Positions 8,280 to 16,485 are shown, counted from the stretch's first letter. The stretch is DNA of 64,000 bases from Blastococcus sp. VKM Ac-2987 (GCF_026967805.1 NZ_JAPVBG010000002.1:878138-942137), one strand, 5' to 3'. Notes: a model not told the origin generated them from the sequence alone. Made by a program: numbers and translations.

Positions 8280-8283
8280 ATGA
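8203..8283 (+). CDS. Possible 26-codon upstream ORF overlapping the helicase start
   Basis: A GTG-initiated frame of 26 codons ends in TGA at 8281-8283, giving the same ATGA overlap with the helicase start that operon junctions here show. Its peptide (starting VRTPVRDG, ending PHPA) resembles nothing I know. It lacks a Shine-Dalgarno sequence. Translation of it would unfold the SD-blocking hairpin at 8250-8269. It may equally be a chance frame. Confidence 0.2.
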   Translation: MRTPVRDGALPLSRDALRAVSEPHPA

Positions 8284-9788
8284 CTTTGGTCCACCCTGCT
8301 TCGTTCGAGTCGAGCACGACCGAGAACGCTGGTCAGAACACCACTGAGAACGTCATCGAGAACGCCGTCGCGGACACCGCGGCCGAGCAGCCCGTCGAGG
8401 CCCCGACCGGCCCGACCTTCCACCAGCTGGGTCTGCCCCAGCCGCTGGTGACCGCGCTCGAGCGGCGCGGCATCCACCGCCCCTTCGCCATCCAGACCTC
8501 CGCGCTGCCCGACGCGCTCGCCGGGCGGGACGTGCTGGGCAAGGCGGCCACCGGCTCGGGCAAGACCCTGGCCTTCGGCCTGCCGCTGCTGGCCCGCGTG
8601 GGCCAGGAGGTCAAGAACGGCCGCCGCGCGCCGCGCGGGCTGGTCCTCGTGCCGACCCGCGAGCTGGCCCAGCAGGTGCACGACGCGCTGGCGCCCCTCG
8701 GCCAGACCAGCGGTGTCCAGCTCATCGCCGTCTACGGCGGTGCGCCGATGTACCGCCAGATCCAGCAGCTCCGTCGTGGCGTCGACGTCGTCATCGCCAC
8801 CCCGGGCCGGCTGCAGGACCTGATCAGCCAGGGCGAGGTGACCCTCTCCGAGGTCGTCATCACCGTCCTCGACGAGGCCGACTTCATGGCCGACCTGGGC
8901 TTCCTCCCGGTCGTCAAGGAGCTGCTCGACCAGACCGACCGCGACGCCCAGCGGCTGCTGTTCTCGGCCACCCTGGACGGCGAGGTCGACAGCCTGGTCC
9001 GCCGCTACCTCAAGAACCCGGCCCGGCACGAGGTCGTCCGCCCCGGCGGCGAGGCCCCGCCGGCCGAGCACCTGGCCTTCACCCTGGCGTTCCGCGACAA
9101 GCTGCAGGTGGCCACCGAGCTCGCCGGCCGCCCCGGCCGCACGATCATCTTCGCCCGCACCCAGCTGGGTGTGGACCGGCTGGCCGAGAACCTGAAGGCC
9201 GCCGGGATCAAGGCCGAGGCGATCCACGGCGGGCTTCCCCAGGCGGCGCGCAAGCGTGCGCTGGAGGAGTTCACCGACGCCCGCTCGCCGGTCCTGGTCG
9301 CCACCGACGTCGCCGCCCGCGGCATCCACGTCGACGACGTCTCGCTGGTGCTGCACTACGACCCGCCGACGGACGCCAAGACCTACCTGCACCGCTCGGG
9401 CCGCACGGCCCGCGCCGGAGCCGCTGGTGTCGTCGTCTCGCTGCTGCTGCCCGACCAGGTCGGCCAGGCCAAGCGACGGTTCCGCACCGCGAAGGTCGAC
9501 CCGCCGCTCGACCGGACCCGTCCGGGCGACCAGCCGATCATCGACCTGGTCGCCGCCGGCATCCCGGTCGAGCCCAAGGAGCGCACCCAGCGCGACATGC
9601 GCCGCGGCGGCGGTGGCCCCGGTGGCCGCCCGCGTCGCGAGGGTGACCGCCCCGGCGGTTCGCGTGGCGGCCCGCGCCGGTCCTACGGCGACCGCAACCG
9701 CTCCGGCGGCGGCGAGCGCTCGGGTCGGCCCGGTGGCGAGCGCCGGTTCACCGGTGAGCGCTCCGCGCGTCCCCCGCGCCAGGGCTGA
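8280..9788 (+). CDS. DEAD/DEAH-box ATP-dependent RNA helicase (RhlE/CsdA-like)
   Basis: This 502-residue helicase has an Asn/Thr/Glu-rich N-terminal extension of about 40 residues and then the complete core: Q motif with HRPFAIQTSALP, motif I ATGSGKT near residue 92, Ia PTRELAQQV, Ib TPGRL, motif II DEAD near residue 198, motif III SAT, and motifs V/VI (VATDVAARGIHVDDV, HRSGRTARAG). The C-terminal 70 residues are Arg/Gly-rich (GGGGPGGRPRREGDRPGG), a disordered RNA-binding tail typical of actinobacterial RhlE/CsdA-like proteins. Likely roles are RNA unwinding in ribosome assembly or cold adaptation. It is preceded by a structured leader and followed by a strong terminator, so it appears monocistronic. 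Confidence 0.93.
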   Translation: MTLVHPASFESSTTENAGQNTTENVIENAVADTAAEQPVEAPTGPTFHQLGLPQPLVTALERRGIHRPFAIQTSALPDALAGRDVLGKAATGSGKTLAFGLPLLARVGQEVKNGRRAPRGLVLVPTRELAQQVHDALAPLGQTSGVQLIAVYGGAPMYRQIQQLRRGVDVVIATPGRLQDLISQGEVTLSEVVITVLDEADFMADLGFLPVVKELLDQTDRDAQRLLFSATLDGEVDSLVRRYLKNPARHEVVRPGGEAPPAEHLAFTLAFRDKLQVATELAGRPGRTIIFARTQLGVDRLAENLKAAGIKAEAIHGGLPQAARKRALEEFTDARSPVLVATDVAARGIHVDDVSLVLHYDPPTDAKTYLHRSGRTARAGAAGVVVSLLLPDQVGQAKRRFRTAKVDPPLDRTRPGDQPIIDLVAAGIPVEPKERTQRDMRRGGGGPGGRPRREGDRPGGSRGGPRRSYGDRNRSGGGERSGRPGGERRFTGERSARPPRQG

Positions 9789-9803
9789 CCACCCGCACCA
9801 CCT

Positions 9804-9847
9804 ACGACGGCGGCCCGTCCCGGAATCCCGGGGCGGGCCGCCGTCGT
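9804..9847. terminator. Bidirectional intrinsic terminator
   Basis: A perfect 14-bp stem (9804-9817 with 9834-9847, ACGACGGCGGCCCG paired to its complement) encloses a loop that itself can pair. It lies between the convergent helicase gene and the minus-strand gene ending at 9855, and could serve both. Confidence 0.8.
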
Positions 9848-9854
9848 CCCCAGC

Positions 9855-11222
9855 TCAGTCGCGGAAGACCAGGGCGCCGCTCACCGCGGTGACGACCTCG
9901 TCCCACTCCGGGCGCAGCTGCGCGGCGTCGGGGGCGGCCAGCGGCGCCTCGGGCTGCCGGTCCGCGCGGGCGACCGCCTGGCCCAGGGGCGCCGTCGGGG
10001 CGAGGAGCTCCTCGACCCGGGACAGGCCGGCGTACTCGGCGAGGTCGCGCACGCCCTCGACCGGCTGCGCCAGCGCCCGGTGGGGGACCAGGCCCGCGGC
10101 GCCGTCGGCGACCTCGGTCAGGACCTCGGAGAGCTCGGTGAGGTCGTAGCGGTCCTGCTCGGCCGGCAGCGGCAGGGTGTCGGTGTCGGCGACCTCGGGC
10201 CACGACGCGATCTCGGTGAGGTCGTGCCGCTCGCCGCTCGCGCAGAACCGCGCCAGGTCGGCCGGGGTGTCGAAGACGAACACCTCGCCGTCCCGGCCCA
10301 GGAAGCGGGCGACGTCCTCCACGTAGCAGCGCAGGGTCACCCCGGCGCCCTCGGGGACGACGACCTCGACCGGCAGGATCCCGACGGCCTCCCAGAACTC
10401 CGCGGCCTCGGCGACCGCGGCGGGGGAGGCGGTGACCCGGCCGACCCGCGCGATGGTGCGCACCCCGCCCCCGGCGGCCGCCGAGGCGGCGGTCGAGCCG
10501 GTGGGTGCGGTGCGGGCGGGCCGGGCCCCGGCCACCTGGTCGTCGTCCTCGTCGTCCTCGGGGATGCCGGGGCCGGTGTCCTCCTCGGCCGCCTCGGAGG
10601 CCGACGGGTACTCCTGGACCGTGGCGGTGCCCCCGCCGGTCCAGTCAAGGTGCTCGGAGAGCTCCTCGACGACGTCCTCCCACAGCTCGTCGAGGACGCT
10701 GCCGACGCCGATCCACGCGTCCTCGCCGGAGCGACCGGCGAAGGCCTCCTCGCCCAGGCCGAGGGAGCCGATCTCCGGTTTGCCGGCGAGCTCGGCGACG
10801 GCCTCGAACTGCTCGTCGTCGTCCTCGTCGCTGGTGTCCAGGCACTCGGCCAGCCGGCTGACGATGTCGACGGTCGCGGCCAGCTCCTCCACCGCCCACC
10901 GGTCGGGGTTCTCCGCGGCGATGTCGTACACGCCGTCAAGGTCGTAGCGGTGGTCGTCGTCGGGGGTCAGGTCGGCGGCGCCGAGCCCGGCGACGACCGG
11001 CCACACCGGGTGGTCGGCGAGGTCGTGGTCGGTGCTGGTGCGGCAGAACGCGGCGAGCTTCGCCGGCGTCGGGAAGAGGTGCACGGTGGCCACGTCACCC
11101 TCGGTCGTGCCGAGGAACGCCTGCCACTCCTCGCCGTCCTCCTCCCACGGCGGAGCCCACAGGGTGTACCCCGTGCGGTCGTCGAGGGTCAGTGCGATGG
11201 GGACGATGCTGGGCCTGGCCAC
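9855..11222 (-). CDS. Conserved actinobacterial acidic protein with internal duplication (often labelled primosomal protein)
   Basis: This 455-residue soluble protein has no catalytic motif I recognise. Similar actinobacterial proteins are often annotated as primosomal protein without good support. Two related halves are visible. Residues about 14-120 (LWAPPWEEDGEEWQAFLG, then LFPTPAKLAAFC...HDLADHPVWPVV and HRYDL) are echoed by residues about 295-390 (ARFLGRDGEVFVFDTPADLARFC...HDLTEIASWPEV and DRYDL). Between them is a highly acidic, Ala/Thr-rich, low-complexity linker (residues about 215-255). The start is GTG at 11222, with a CAGGAT box 6 nt upstream. It stands alone, with a terminator downstream. 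Function unknown. Confidence 0.7.
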   Translation of the reverse strand: MARPSIVPIALTLDDRTGYTLWAPPWEEDGEEWQAFLGTTEGDVATVHLFPTPAKLAAFCRTSTDHDLADHPVWPVVAGLGAADLTPDDDHRYDLDGVYDIAAENPDRWAVEELAATVDIVSRLAECLDTSDEDDDEQFEAVAELAGKPEIGSLGLGEEAFAGRSGEDAWIGVGSVLDELWEDVVEELSEHLDWTGGGTATVQEYPSASEAAEEDTGPGIPEDDEDDDQVAGARPARTAPTGSTAASAAAGGGVRTIARVGRVTASPAAVAEAAEFWEAVGILPVEVVVPEGAGVTLRCYVEDVARFLGRDGEVFVFDTPADLARFCASGERHDLTEIASWPEVADTDTLPLPAEQDRYDLTELSEVLTEVADGAAGLVPHRALAQPVEGVRDLAEYAGLSRVEELLAPTAPLGQAVARADRQPEAPLAAPDAAQLRPEWDEVVTAVSGALVFRD

Positions 11223-11289
11223 CCGACCATCCTGCCCTGCCGGGCAAGCGGCGCACCTCGGGGTGGCGCAGGGCCCCGGCGGGGTCGGA

Positions 11290-12156
11290 TCAGATGCCGA
11301 TGGGGTGCCAGACGGTCTTCGTCTCCAGGAAGGGGGTCATGCGGGACAGGCCCGGATCGGCGGTCCAGTCCGGCTCGGTCGCCGGGGGCCGGACGACGCG
11401 CTTGATCGTGCCGGCGGCCTCCCGCTCGAACTCCATGGCCCGGCTCGCGGGGGCGCCGGTGAGGTCGATGCCGTCGACGTCGGCGTGCTCGGCCAGCCAG
11501 GGGCCCAGCTCCTCGGCGTCGCCGGTGAGCAGGTTGACCACGCCGCCGGGGACGTCGCTGGTCGCCAGCACCTCGCCGAGGGTGACCGCCGGGATCGGCC
11601 GCTCCGCCGAGGTGACGACGACGGCGGTGTTGCCCGTGGCCAGCACCGGGGCCAGCACGCTGACCAGGCCGAGCAGGCTCGACTGCTGCGGGGCCAGCAC
11701 GGCGACGACGCCGGAGGGCTCGGGCAGAGAGAAGTCGAAGTACGGCCCGGCGACCGGGTTCGCGCTGCCCAGGACCGCGGCCAGCTTGTCGGTCCAGCCC
11801 GCGTACCAGACCCAGCGGTCGATGGCGGCGTCGACGGCGGCCCGGGCCTTGGAGCCCGACAGACCCTCGGCGGCGGAGACCTCCTCGCAGAACTGCACGT
11901 GCCGGCCCTCCATCACCTCCGCCACGCGGTAGAGCACCTGGCCGCGGTTGTAGGCGGTGGCACCCGACCACCTGGCGAAGGCGCCGCGCGCGGCGACGAC
12001 GGCGTCGCGGGCGTCCTTGCGGGAGGCCCGGGCGACGTTGCCGAGGAAGTGGCCGCGGGCGTCGGTCACCTCGTAGGTGCGGCCGCTCTCCGAACGCGGG
12101 AAGGCGCCGCCCACGTACAGCTTGTAGGTCTTGCGGACGGCCAGACGGTCGCTCAT
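11290..12156 (-). CDS. Truncated aldehyde dehydrogenase-like protein lacking the catalytic domain
   Basis: The 288-residue protein aligns with the N-terminal NAD-binding half of the ALDH superfamily: an oligomerisation/entry segment (KLYVGGAFPRSESGRTYEV), VLAPQQSSLLGLVSVLAPVLATGNTAVVV near residue 150, and PGGVVNLLTGDAEELGPWLAEH. It ends soon after the helix that precedes the catalytic domain. The Glu of LELGG and the active-site Cys region are absent, so dehydrogenase activity is not expected. Its ATG overlaps the stop of the full-length ALDH gene as ATGA, suggesting equimolar synthesis and a heteromer. The arrangement resembles a split ALDH16, in which a second, non-catalytic ALDH unit is fused to the first. 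Confidence 0.75.
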   Translation of the reverse strand: MSDRLAVRKTYKLYVGGAFPRSESGRTYEVTDARGHFLGNVARASRKDARDAVVAARGAFARWSGATAYNRGQVLYRVAEVMEGRHVQFCEEVSAAEGLSGSKARAAVDAAIDRWVWYAGWTDKLAAVLGSANPVAGPYFDFSLPEPSGVVAVLAPQQSSLLGLVSVLAPVLATGNTAVVVTSAERPIPAVTLGEVLATSDVPGGVVNLLTGDAEELGPWLAEHADVDGIDLTGAPASRAMEFEREAAGTIKRVVRPPATEPDWTADPGLSRMTPFLETKTVWHPIGI

Positions 12157-13607
12157 CGGGTGCTCTCCAGGTACGCGGCCAGGCCGTGGCGGCCGCCCTC
12201 GCGGCCGTAGCCGGACTGCTTGTAGCCGCCGAACGGCGACGTCGGGTCGAACTTGTTGAACGTGTTGGCCCAGACCACACCGGCGCGCAGCTGATCGGCG
12301 ATCTTCAGGATCCGCGACCCCTTCTCGCTCCAGATGCCGGCCGACAGGCCGTAGGTGGTGTTGTTCGCCTTCGCGACGGCCTCGTCGGGCGTGCGGAACG
12401 TCAGCACGGACAGCACCGGCCCGAAGACCTCGTCGCGGGCGATGCGGTGCGCGGGGGAGACGTCGGTGAAGACCGTCGGCGGGAACCAGTAGCCGCGCTC
12501 GGGCAGCTCGCAGGCCGGCTGCCAGCGCTGGGCGCCCTCGGCCTCGCCGATGTCGGACAGCTCCCGGATGCGGGCGAGCTGCTCGGCCGAGTTGATCGCG
12601 CCGATGTCGGTGTTCTTGTCCAGCGGGTCGCCGACGCGCAGGGTGCCGATCCGCCGCTGCAGGCTCGCGATGACCTCGTCGTGGATCGACTCCTGGACCA
12701 GCAGCCGGGAGCCCGCGCAGCAGACGTGCCCCTGGTTGAAGAAGATCCCCTGGACGATGCCCTCGACGGCCTGGTCGATCGGGGCGTCGTCGAAGACGAT
12801 GTTGGCCGCCTTGCCGCCGAGCTCCAGGGTCAGCTTCTTCTGCGTCCCGGCGACGGCGCGGGCGATCGACCGGCCCACCTCGGTGGAGCCGGTGAACGCG
12901 ACCTTGTCGACGTCCTCGTGCTCGACGACCGCCCGGCCGGTCTCCCCGGCGCCGGTGACGATGTTGACCACGCCCGGCGGCAGGTCGGCCTGCCGGCAGA
13001 CCTCGGCGAACAGCAGCGCCGTGAGCGGCGTCGTCTCGGCCGGCTTGAGCACGACCGTGTTGCCGGTGGCCAGTGCGGGGGCGACCTTCCAGGCCAGCAT
13101 CAGCAAGGGGAAGTTCCAGGGGATGACCTGACCGGCCACGCCGAGGGGGCGGGGGTCCGGCCCGAGGCCCGCGTGCTCGAGCTTGTCGGCCCACCCCGCG
13201 TGGTAGAAGAAGTGCGCGGCGGCCAGGGGGACGTCGACGTCGCGGGACTCCCGGATCGGCTTGCCGTTGTCCAGCGACTCCAGGACGGCGAACTCGCGGG
13301 CGCGCTCCTGCAGCAGCCGCGCGATGCGGAACAGGTACTTGCCGCGGTCGGCGGGGCGCATCGGCCCCCAGGTCTTCTCGAACGCCTTCCGGGCGGCGCG
13401 CACCGCGCGGTCGACGTCGGCGGAGGTGCCGGTGGCGACCTCGGTGAGCACCTCCTCGGTGGCCGGGTTCACCGTCTTCAGCGGTTCGCCGGAGCCGTCG
13501 ACGAACTCGCCGTCGACGAACAGGCCGTACGAGGGGGCGATGGTGACGATCGACCGCGACTCGGGGGCCGGGGCGTACTCGAAGGGGGCGCGGGTGCTGC
13601 TGGTCAT
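12153..13607 (-). CDS. NAD(P)-dependent aldehyde dehydrogenase
   Basis: This full-length ALDH (484 residues) has IPWNFPLLMLAWKVAPALATGNTVVLKPAE (cofactor binding), the general-base Glu in LTLELGGKAANIV near residue 253, and the nucleophile region FFNQGHVCCAGSRLLV with paired Cys near residue 288. It also has the late motif EVFGPVLSV and the C-terminal NTFNKFDPTSPFGGYKQSGYGREGG. It starts 6 nt after deoC. DeoC releases acetaldehyde, so the simplest role is oxidation of acetaldehyde to acetate during deoxynucleoside breakdown; this is inferred from context. The N-terminal extension before ITIAPSYGLFVDG is short. Confidence 0.88.
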   Translation of the reverse strand: MTSSTRAPFEYAPAPESRSIVTIAPSYGLFVDGEFVDGSGEPLKTVNPATEEVLTEVATGTSADVDRAVRAARKAFEKTWGPMRPADRGKYLFRIARLLQERAREFAVLESLDNGKPIRESRDVDVPLAAAHFFYHAGWADKLEHAGLGPDPRPLGVAGQVIPWNFPLLMLAWKVAPALATGNTVVLKPAETTPLTALLFAEVCRQADLPPGVVNIVTGAGETGRAVVEHEDVDKVAFTGSTEVGRSIARAVAGTQKKLTLELGGKAANIVFDDAPIDQAVEGIVQGIFFNQGHVCCAGSRLLVQESIHDEVIASLQRRIGTLRVGDPLDKNTDIGAINSAEQLARIRELSDIGEAEGAQRWQPACELPERGYWFPPTVFTDVSPAHRIARDEVFGPVLSVLTFRTPDEAVAKANNTTYGLSAGIWSEKGSRILKIADQLRAGVVWANTFNKFDPTSPFGGYKQSGYGREGGRHGLAAYLESTR

Positions 13608-13613
13608 CGTCGG

Positions 13614-14609
13614 TCAGTCCACCGTGACGTAGTCGGGGCCGGAGTAGTGGCCGGTGCGCAGCTTCTGCCGCTGCAGGAGGAGGTCGTTGAGCAGGCTGGA
13701 GGCGCCGAAGCGGAACCAGTCGGGGTCCAGCCAGTCGGGGCCGACGGTCTCGTTGATCAGCACCAGGTGCTTGATCGCGTCCTTCGTCGTCCGGATGCCG
13801 CCGGCCGGCTTGAAGCCCACCTGGCGGCCGGTGGCGGCGCGGAAGTCGCGGACCGCCTCCAGCATCACCAGGCCGACCGGGAGGGTGGCGGCAGGGCTCA
13901 CCTTGCCGGTCGAGGTCTTGATGAAGTCGCCACCGGCGAGCATCGCGATCCAGCTGGCCCGGCGGACGTTGTCGAGGGTGACCAGCTCCCCGGTCTCCAG
14001 GATCACCTTGAGGTGCGCGTCGCCGCACGCCTCCTTCACCGCCACGATCTCCTCGTAGACGTCGAGGTAGCGGCCGCTGAGGAAGGCGCCCCGGTCGATG
14101 ACCATGTCGATCTCGTCGGCGCCGTTGGCGACGGCGTCCTGCACGTCGGCGATCTTCACCGCCCGGCTGGCGCGGCCGCTCGGGAACGCGGTGGCGACGG
14201 CGGCGACGTGGATGCCGCTGTCCCCGAGGGCGTCCCGGGCCACGCCGGCGAGGTCGCCGTAGACGCAGACCGCGGCGACCTGCGGGGTCGTCGGGTCGGA
14301 CGGGTCGGGCCGCCTCGCCTTGGCGGCCAGGCTGCGGACCTTGCCGGGGGTGTCGGCGCCCTCGAGGGTGGTGAGGTCGACCATCGAGATCGCGGTGTCG
14401 ATGGCCCAGGCCTTCGACGTCGTCTTGATCGAGCGGGTGCCCAGCTGCGCCACCCGGGCCTCCGCACCGACCTGGTCGACGCCGGGCAGGCCGTGGAGGA
14501 AGGCGCGGAACGCCGAGTCGGAGCGCGTGACGTCGTCGTAGGGAGGCGTCGGCGCGGCCAGCGCCCGGGCGTCGTCCGACAGCGCGCCGGGATCGAGCAC
14601 GTGGGTCAT
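13614..14609 (-). CDS. deoC: Deoxyribose-phosphate aldolase
   Basis: This 331-residue class I aldolase cleaves 2-deoxyribose-5-phosphate to acetaldehyde and glyceraldehyde-3-phosphate. The Schiff-base lysine lies in VGFKPAGGIRTTKDA near residue 250. The preceding LKVILETGELVT and the DFIKTSTGK stretch supply the other conserved lysines. At 331 residues it resembles the longer eukaryote-like/actinobacterial DeoC rather than the 220-residue form. The ATG at 14609 is preferred over in-frame ATGs at 14618 and 14648: AGGGGAG is about 10 nt upstream of it but only 1 nt from 14618. It heads a three-gene operon with the two ALDH genes. Confidence 0.9.
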   Translation of the reverse strand: MTHVLDPGALSDDARALAAPTPPYDDVTRSDSAFRAFLHGLPGVDQVGAEARVAQLGTRSIKTTSKAWAIDTAISMVDLTTLEGADTPGKVRSLAAKARRPDPSDPTTPQVAAVCVYGDLAGVARDALGDSGIHVAAVATAFPSGRASRAVKIADVQDAVANGADEIDMVIDRGAFLSGRYLDVYEEIVAVKEACGDAHLKVILETGELVTLDNVRRASWIAMLAGGDFIKTSTGKVSPAATLPVGLVMLEAVRDFRAATGRQVGFKPAGGIRTTKDAIKHLVLINETVGPDWLDPDWFRFGASSLLNDLLLQRQKLRTGHYSGPDYVTVD

Positions 14610-14704
14610 GCCCGTCATTCTCCCCTGCTCCGCCCGGGAGGCCGACACTGCTCACCCGCCGGAGCGGTTCGCCTGGTGTGCCGTCGCCTGCGTCCCGCAC
14701 CGGC

Positions 14705-14718
14705 GTTCCCGCGGGAAC
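14705..14718. repeat. Palindrome GTTCCCGCGGGAAC, copy 1
   Basis: This is a perfect 14-bp palindrome, extending to 16 bp with the flanking C and G. The same core recurs at 14785-14798. It could be an operator for a dimeric regulator, or a mobile palindromic repeat. Confidence 0.6.
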
Positions 14719-14781
14719 GTCTCACCGGTCGCCCTCGGCCGGCGCCCGAGGTCGGGGAACGCCGCCGCGGCACCGGGTCCC

Positions 14782-14801
14782 GACGTTCCCGCGGGAACGT
14801 C
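14782..14801. repeat. Palindrome with GTTCCCGCGGGAAC core, copy 2
   Basis: Here the same core is embedded in a perfect 20-bp palindrome (GACGTTCCCGCGGGAACGTC), 77-80 bp from copy 1. I found no other complete copy in the window. Confidence 0.6.
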
Positions 14802-14907
14802 CGGCGCCTCCGCTCCGCCGCGCGTCGGCGCCTGACTCGCTGCTCCTGAGGCGTTCCCGCGGCGACGCCTCGATCGCCGGGGAACTGTCACCCCTCCCGG
14901 ATAGCTT

Positions 14908-14923
14908 TCGAACACGCATTCGA
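14908..14923 (+). promoter_or_regulatory. Probable LexA (SOS) box
   Basis: TCGAACACGCATTCGA matches the actinobacterial SOS box TCGAAC-N4-GTTCGA at 11 of 12 defined positions (A instead of G at the first base of the right half). It lies immediately upstream of the GGAGG ribosome binding site (14925-14929) and 11 nt before the GTG start, directly after a TAGCTT box (14902-14907), a position suited to repression. Confidence 0.7.
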
Positions 14924-14934
14924 AGGAGGCGACC

Positions 14935-16485
14935 GTGACCGAGACGTCCCTGCCCGAGCTGGCGCGTGCGATCACGTCCGGCGCGGTGCGGCTGGCGGCG
15001 GCGACCGCCGCCTGGCTGCGGCTGGTCGCGGAGTTCGACCGGCGGGAGGGCTGGCACGCGGTCGGCATCGCCTCCTGCGCCCACTGGCTGGCCTGGCAGT
15101 GCGGGATGTCGCCGGGCACGGCCCGGGAGCACGTCCGGGTCGCCCGCGCTCTGGACGATCTCCCGCTGATCTCCGCGGCGTTCGCCGAGGGGCGGCTGTC
15201 CTACTCCAAGGCGCGGGCGCTCACCCGCATCGCGGACCCCGACACCGAGCAGTCCCTCCTCGAGCTGGCGCTGGAGGCGACGGCGTCGCAGACCGAGCGG
15301 CTGGTCCGCTCCTGGCGCCGGGCCGACCGCGTCGATCCGGACACCATCGCGCTGAAGCGTCAGTTCCAGCACTGGTGGGACGACGACGGCATGCTCGTCG
15401 TGCGGATGCGCATGGACGCCGAGGAGGGTGCTCGGTTCCTGACGGCGGTCGACTCGATCGCCGAGCGCGAGGCCCGCCGTGACCGCGCCGAGGCGAAACG
15501 GTCCGCCGGCGTTCCTCCGGCGTCGGGTGCGGAGCCCGCGTCGGGCGCGGAGACGGTGTCGGTGGACCCGCACGAGGAGGACGAGCGCGACGAGGTCGCC
15601 TGTGCCCGGGAGCGGACCGCGGCCCGGCGCTGCGCGGCGGTCGGGCGGCTCGCCGGAGCGGCCGCCCACCTCGACCGGCGGCCGGGTGACCCACCACGTC
15701 GCGAGGTCGTCGTGCACGTGGACGCGGCCGTCGTCGCCGACGACGCCGCGGCCGGGCAGGCCTACCTCGAGGGCGGTCCCGCGCTGCACCCGGCGCAGGT
15801 CCGGCGGATGCTCTGCGAGTCGACCGTCGTGACGATGCTCGAGAGCGGCCGCGAGGTGCTCGGCGTCGGACGCCGGCGCCGCCTGGCGACCCCCGCGCAG
15901 CGTCGTGCACTGCTGCGGCGCGACGGCGGCTGCGCCCGGCCGGGGTGCACCGAGACGAGGATCGAACGGCTGCACGCCCACCACATGCGGCACTGGCTGT
16001 TCGGCGGTGGCACCGACATCGCGAACATGGTGCTGCTCTGCGACGTCGACCACGGCCTCGTGCACGACCTGGGCCTGGTCCTCGCGCGGCGCGAGGGACG
16101 GCTGATCGCCGTGGCGCCGGACGGCCGGCGGGTGTGGGGCCCTGCGGATGCCGCCTTCGCGCACGGCCTCGCCGGTGACGGCATGGCACCGGCACCGGAT
16201 GCGTTCGTGGGCGTCCAGCCCATCGACGAGCTCGCCGCCCGTCGGCCGGCTCCTGCGGCAGAGGCGTCGCGGCCGGCCGGCGGGGCGGCGGAGCCGGTGC
16301 CGGGGGTTGCCGGGGGTCTGGCCTCCTTGCTGTTCCCGGACGGACCGCCCGCACTGCCCGACGCGATGCACGTCAACGGGGAACGCATGGACATGGCCTA
16401 CGTGGTGGGCGTGCTCATGGGGAACCGTGACCTGCGGCGGCGACTCGAGGCCGAAGCCCGCGGCGAGGTGCTCGTCGCGGCATGA
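14935..16485 (+). CDS. DUF222 / HNH endonuclease domain protein (13E12 repeat family)
   Basis: The 516-residue protein has an N-terminal helical DUF222 domain (residues about 15-330, including [35 protein letters not shown]) and a C-terminal HNH module: [28 protein letters not shown]... and [14 protein letters not shown] near residues 320-385, with the Cys pair, His-His and the later His of the fold. This family, called 13E12 in mycobacteria, occurs in many copies per genome and is associated with repeats and phage attachment. Its role is unknown; nuclease activity is inferred only from the HNH motif. The GTG start has GGAGG 5 nt upstream. A probable LexA box covers the promoter, so DNA-damage induction is likely. 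Confidence 0.88.
   Translation: MTETSLPELARAITSGAVRLAAATAAWLRLVAEFDRREGWHAVGIASCAHWLAWQCGMSPGTAREHVRVARALDDLPLISAAFAEGRLSYSKARALTRIADPDTEQSLLELALEATASQTERLVRSWRRADRVDPDTIALKRQFQHWWDDDGMLVVRMRMDAEEGARFLTAVDSIAEREARRDRAEAKRSAGVPPASGAEPASGAETVSVDPHEEDERDEVACARERTAARRCAAVGRLAGAAAHLDRRPGDPPRREVVVHVDAAVVADDAAAGQAYLEGGPALHPAQVRRMLCESTVVTMLESGREVLGVGRRRRLATPAQRRALLRRDGGCARPGCTETRIERLHAHHMRHWLFGGGTDIANMVLLCDVDHGLVHDLGLVLARREGRLIAVAPDGRRVWGPADAAFAHGLAGDGMAPAPDAFVGVQPIDELAARRPAPAAEASRPAGGAAEPVPGVAGGLASLLFPDGPPALPDAMHVNGERMDMAYVVGVLMGNRDLRRRLEAEARGEVLVAA

Larger units (their letters stand above)
14610..14907. other. Intergenic region with palindromes upstream of the DUF222/HNH gene
   Basis: Between the divergent deoC and DUF222 genes I see no credible coding sequence. 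The stretch holds two copies of a perfect palindrome (14705-14718 and 14782-14801). A third related sequence forms a GAGGCGT/ACGCCTC hairpin (14848-14854 with 14865-14871) whose loop begins TCCCGCGG. The deoC promoter must lie at the left edge. Confidence 0.5.

Noticed and set aside
6206..8317. A 703-codon minus-strand frame over add and the MgtC-like gene
   Set aside because: Low-complexity His/Gly/Arg composition, without homology; a shadow frame.
11290..14700. A 1136-codon minus-strand frame joining the deoC, ALDH and truncated ALDH regions
   Set aside because: Only its last 288 codons look like a protein. The rest is out of frame with deoC and the first ALDH, so it is not a natural fusion.
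14935..16485. Prophage or integrative element around the DUF222/HNH gene
   Set aside because: No integrase, structural gene, tRNA or attachment repeat is nearby; flanking genes are ordinary chromosomal genes.
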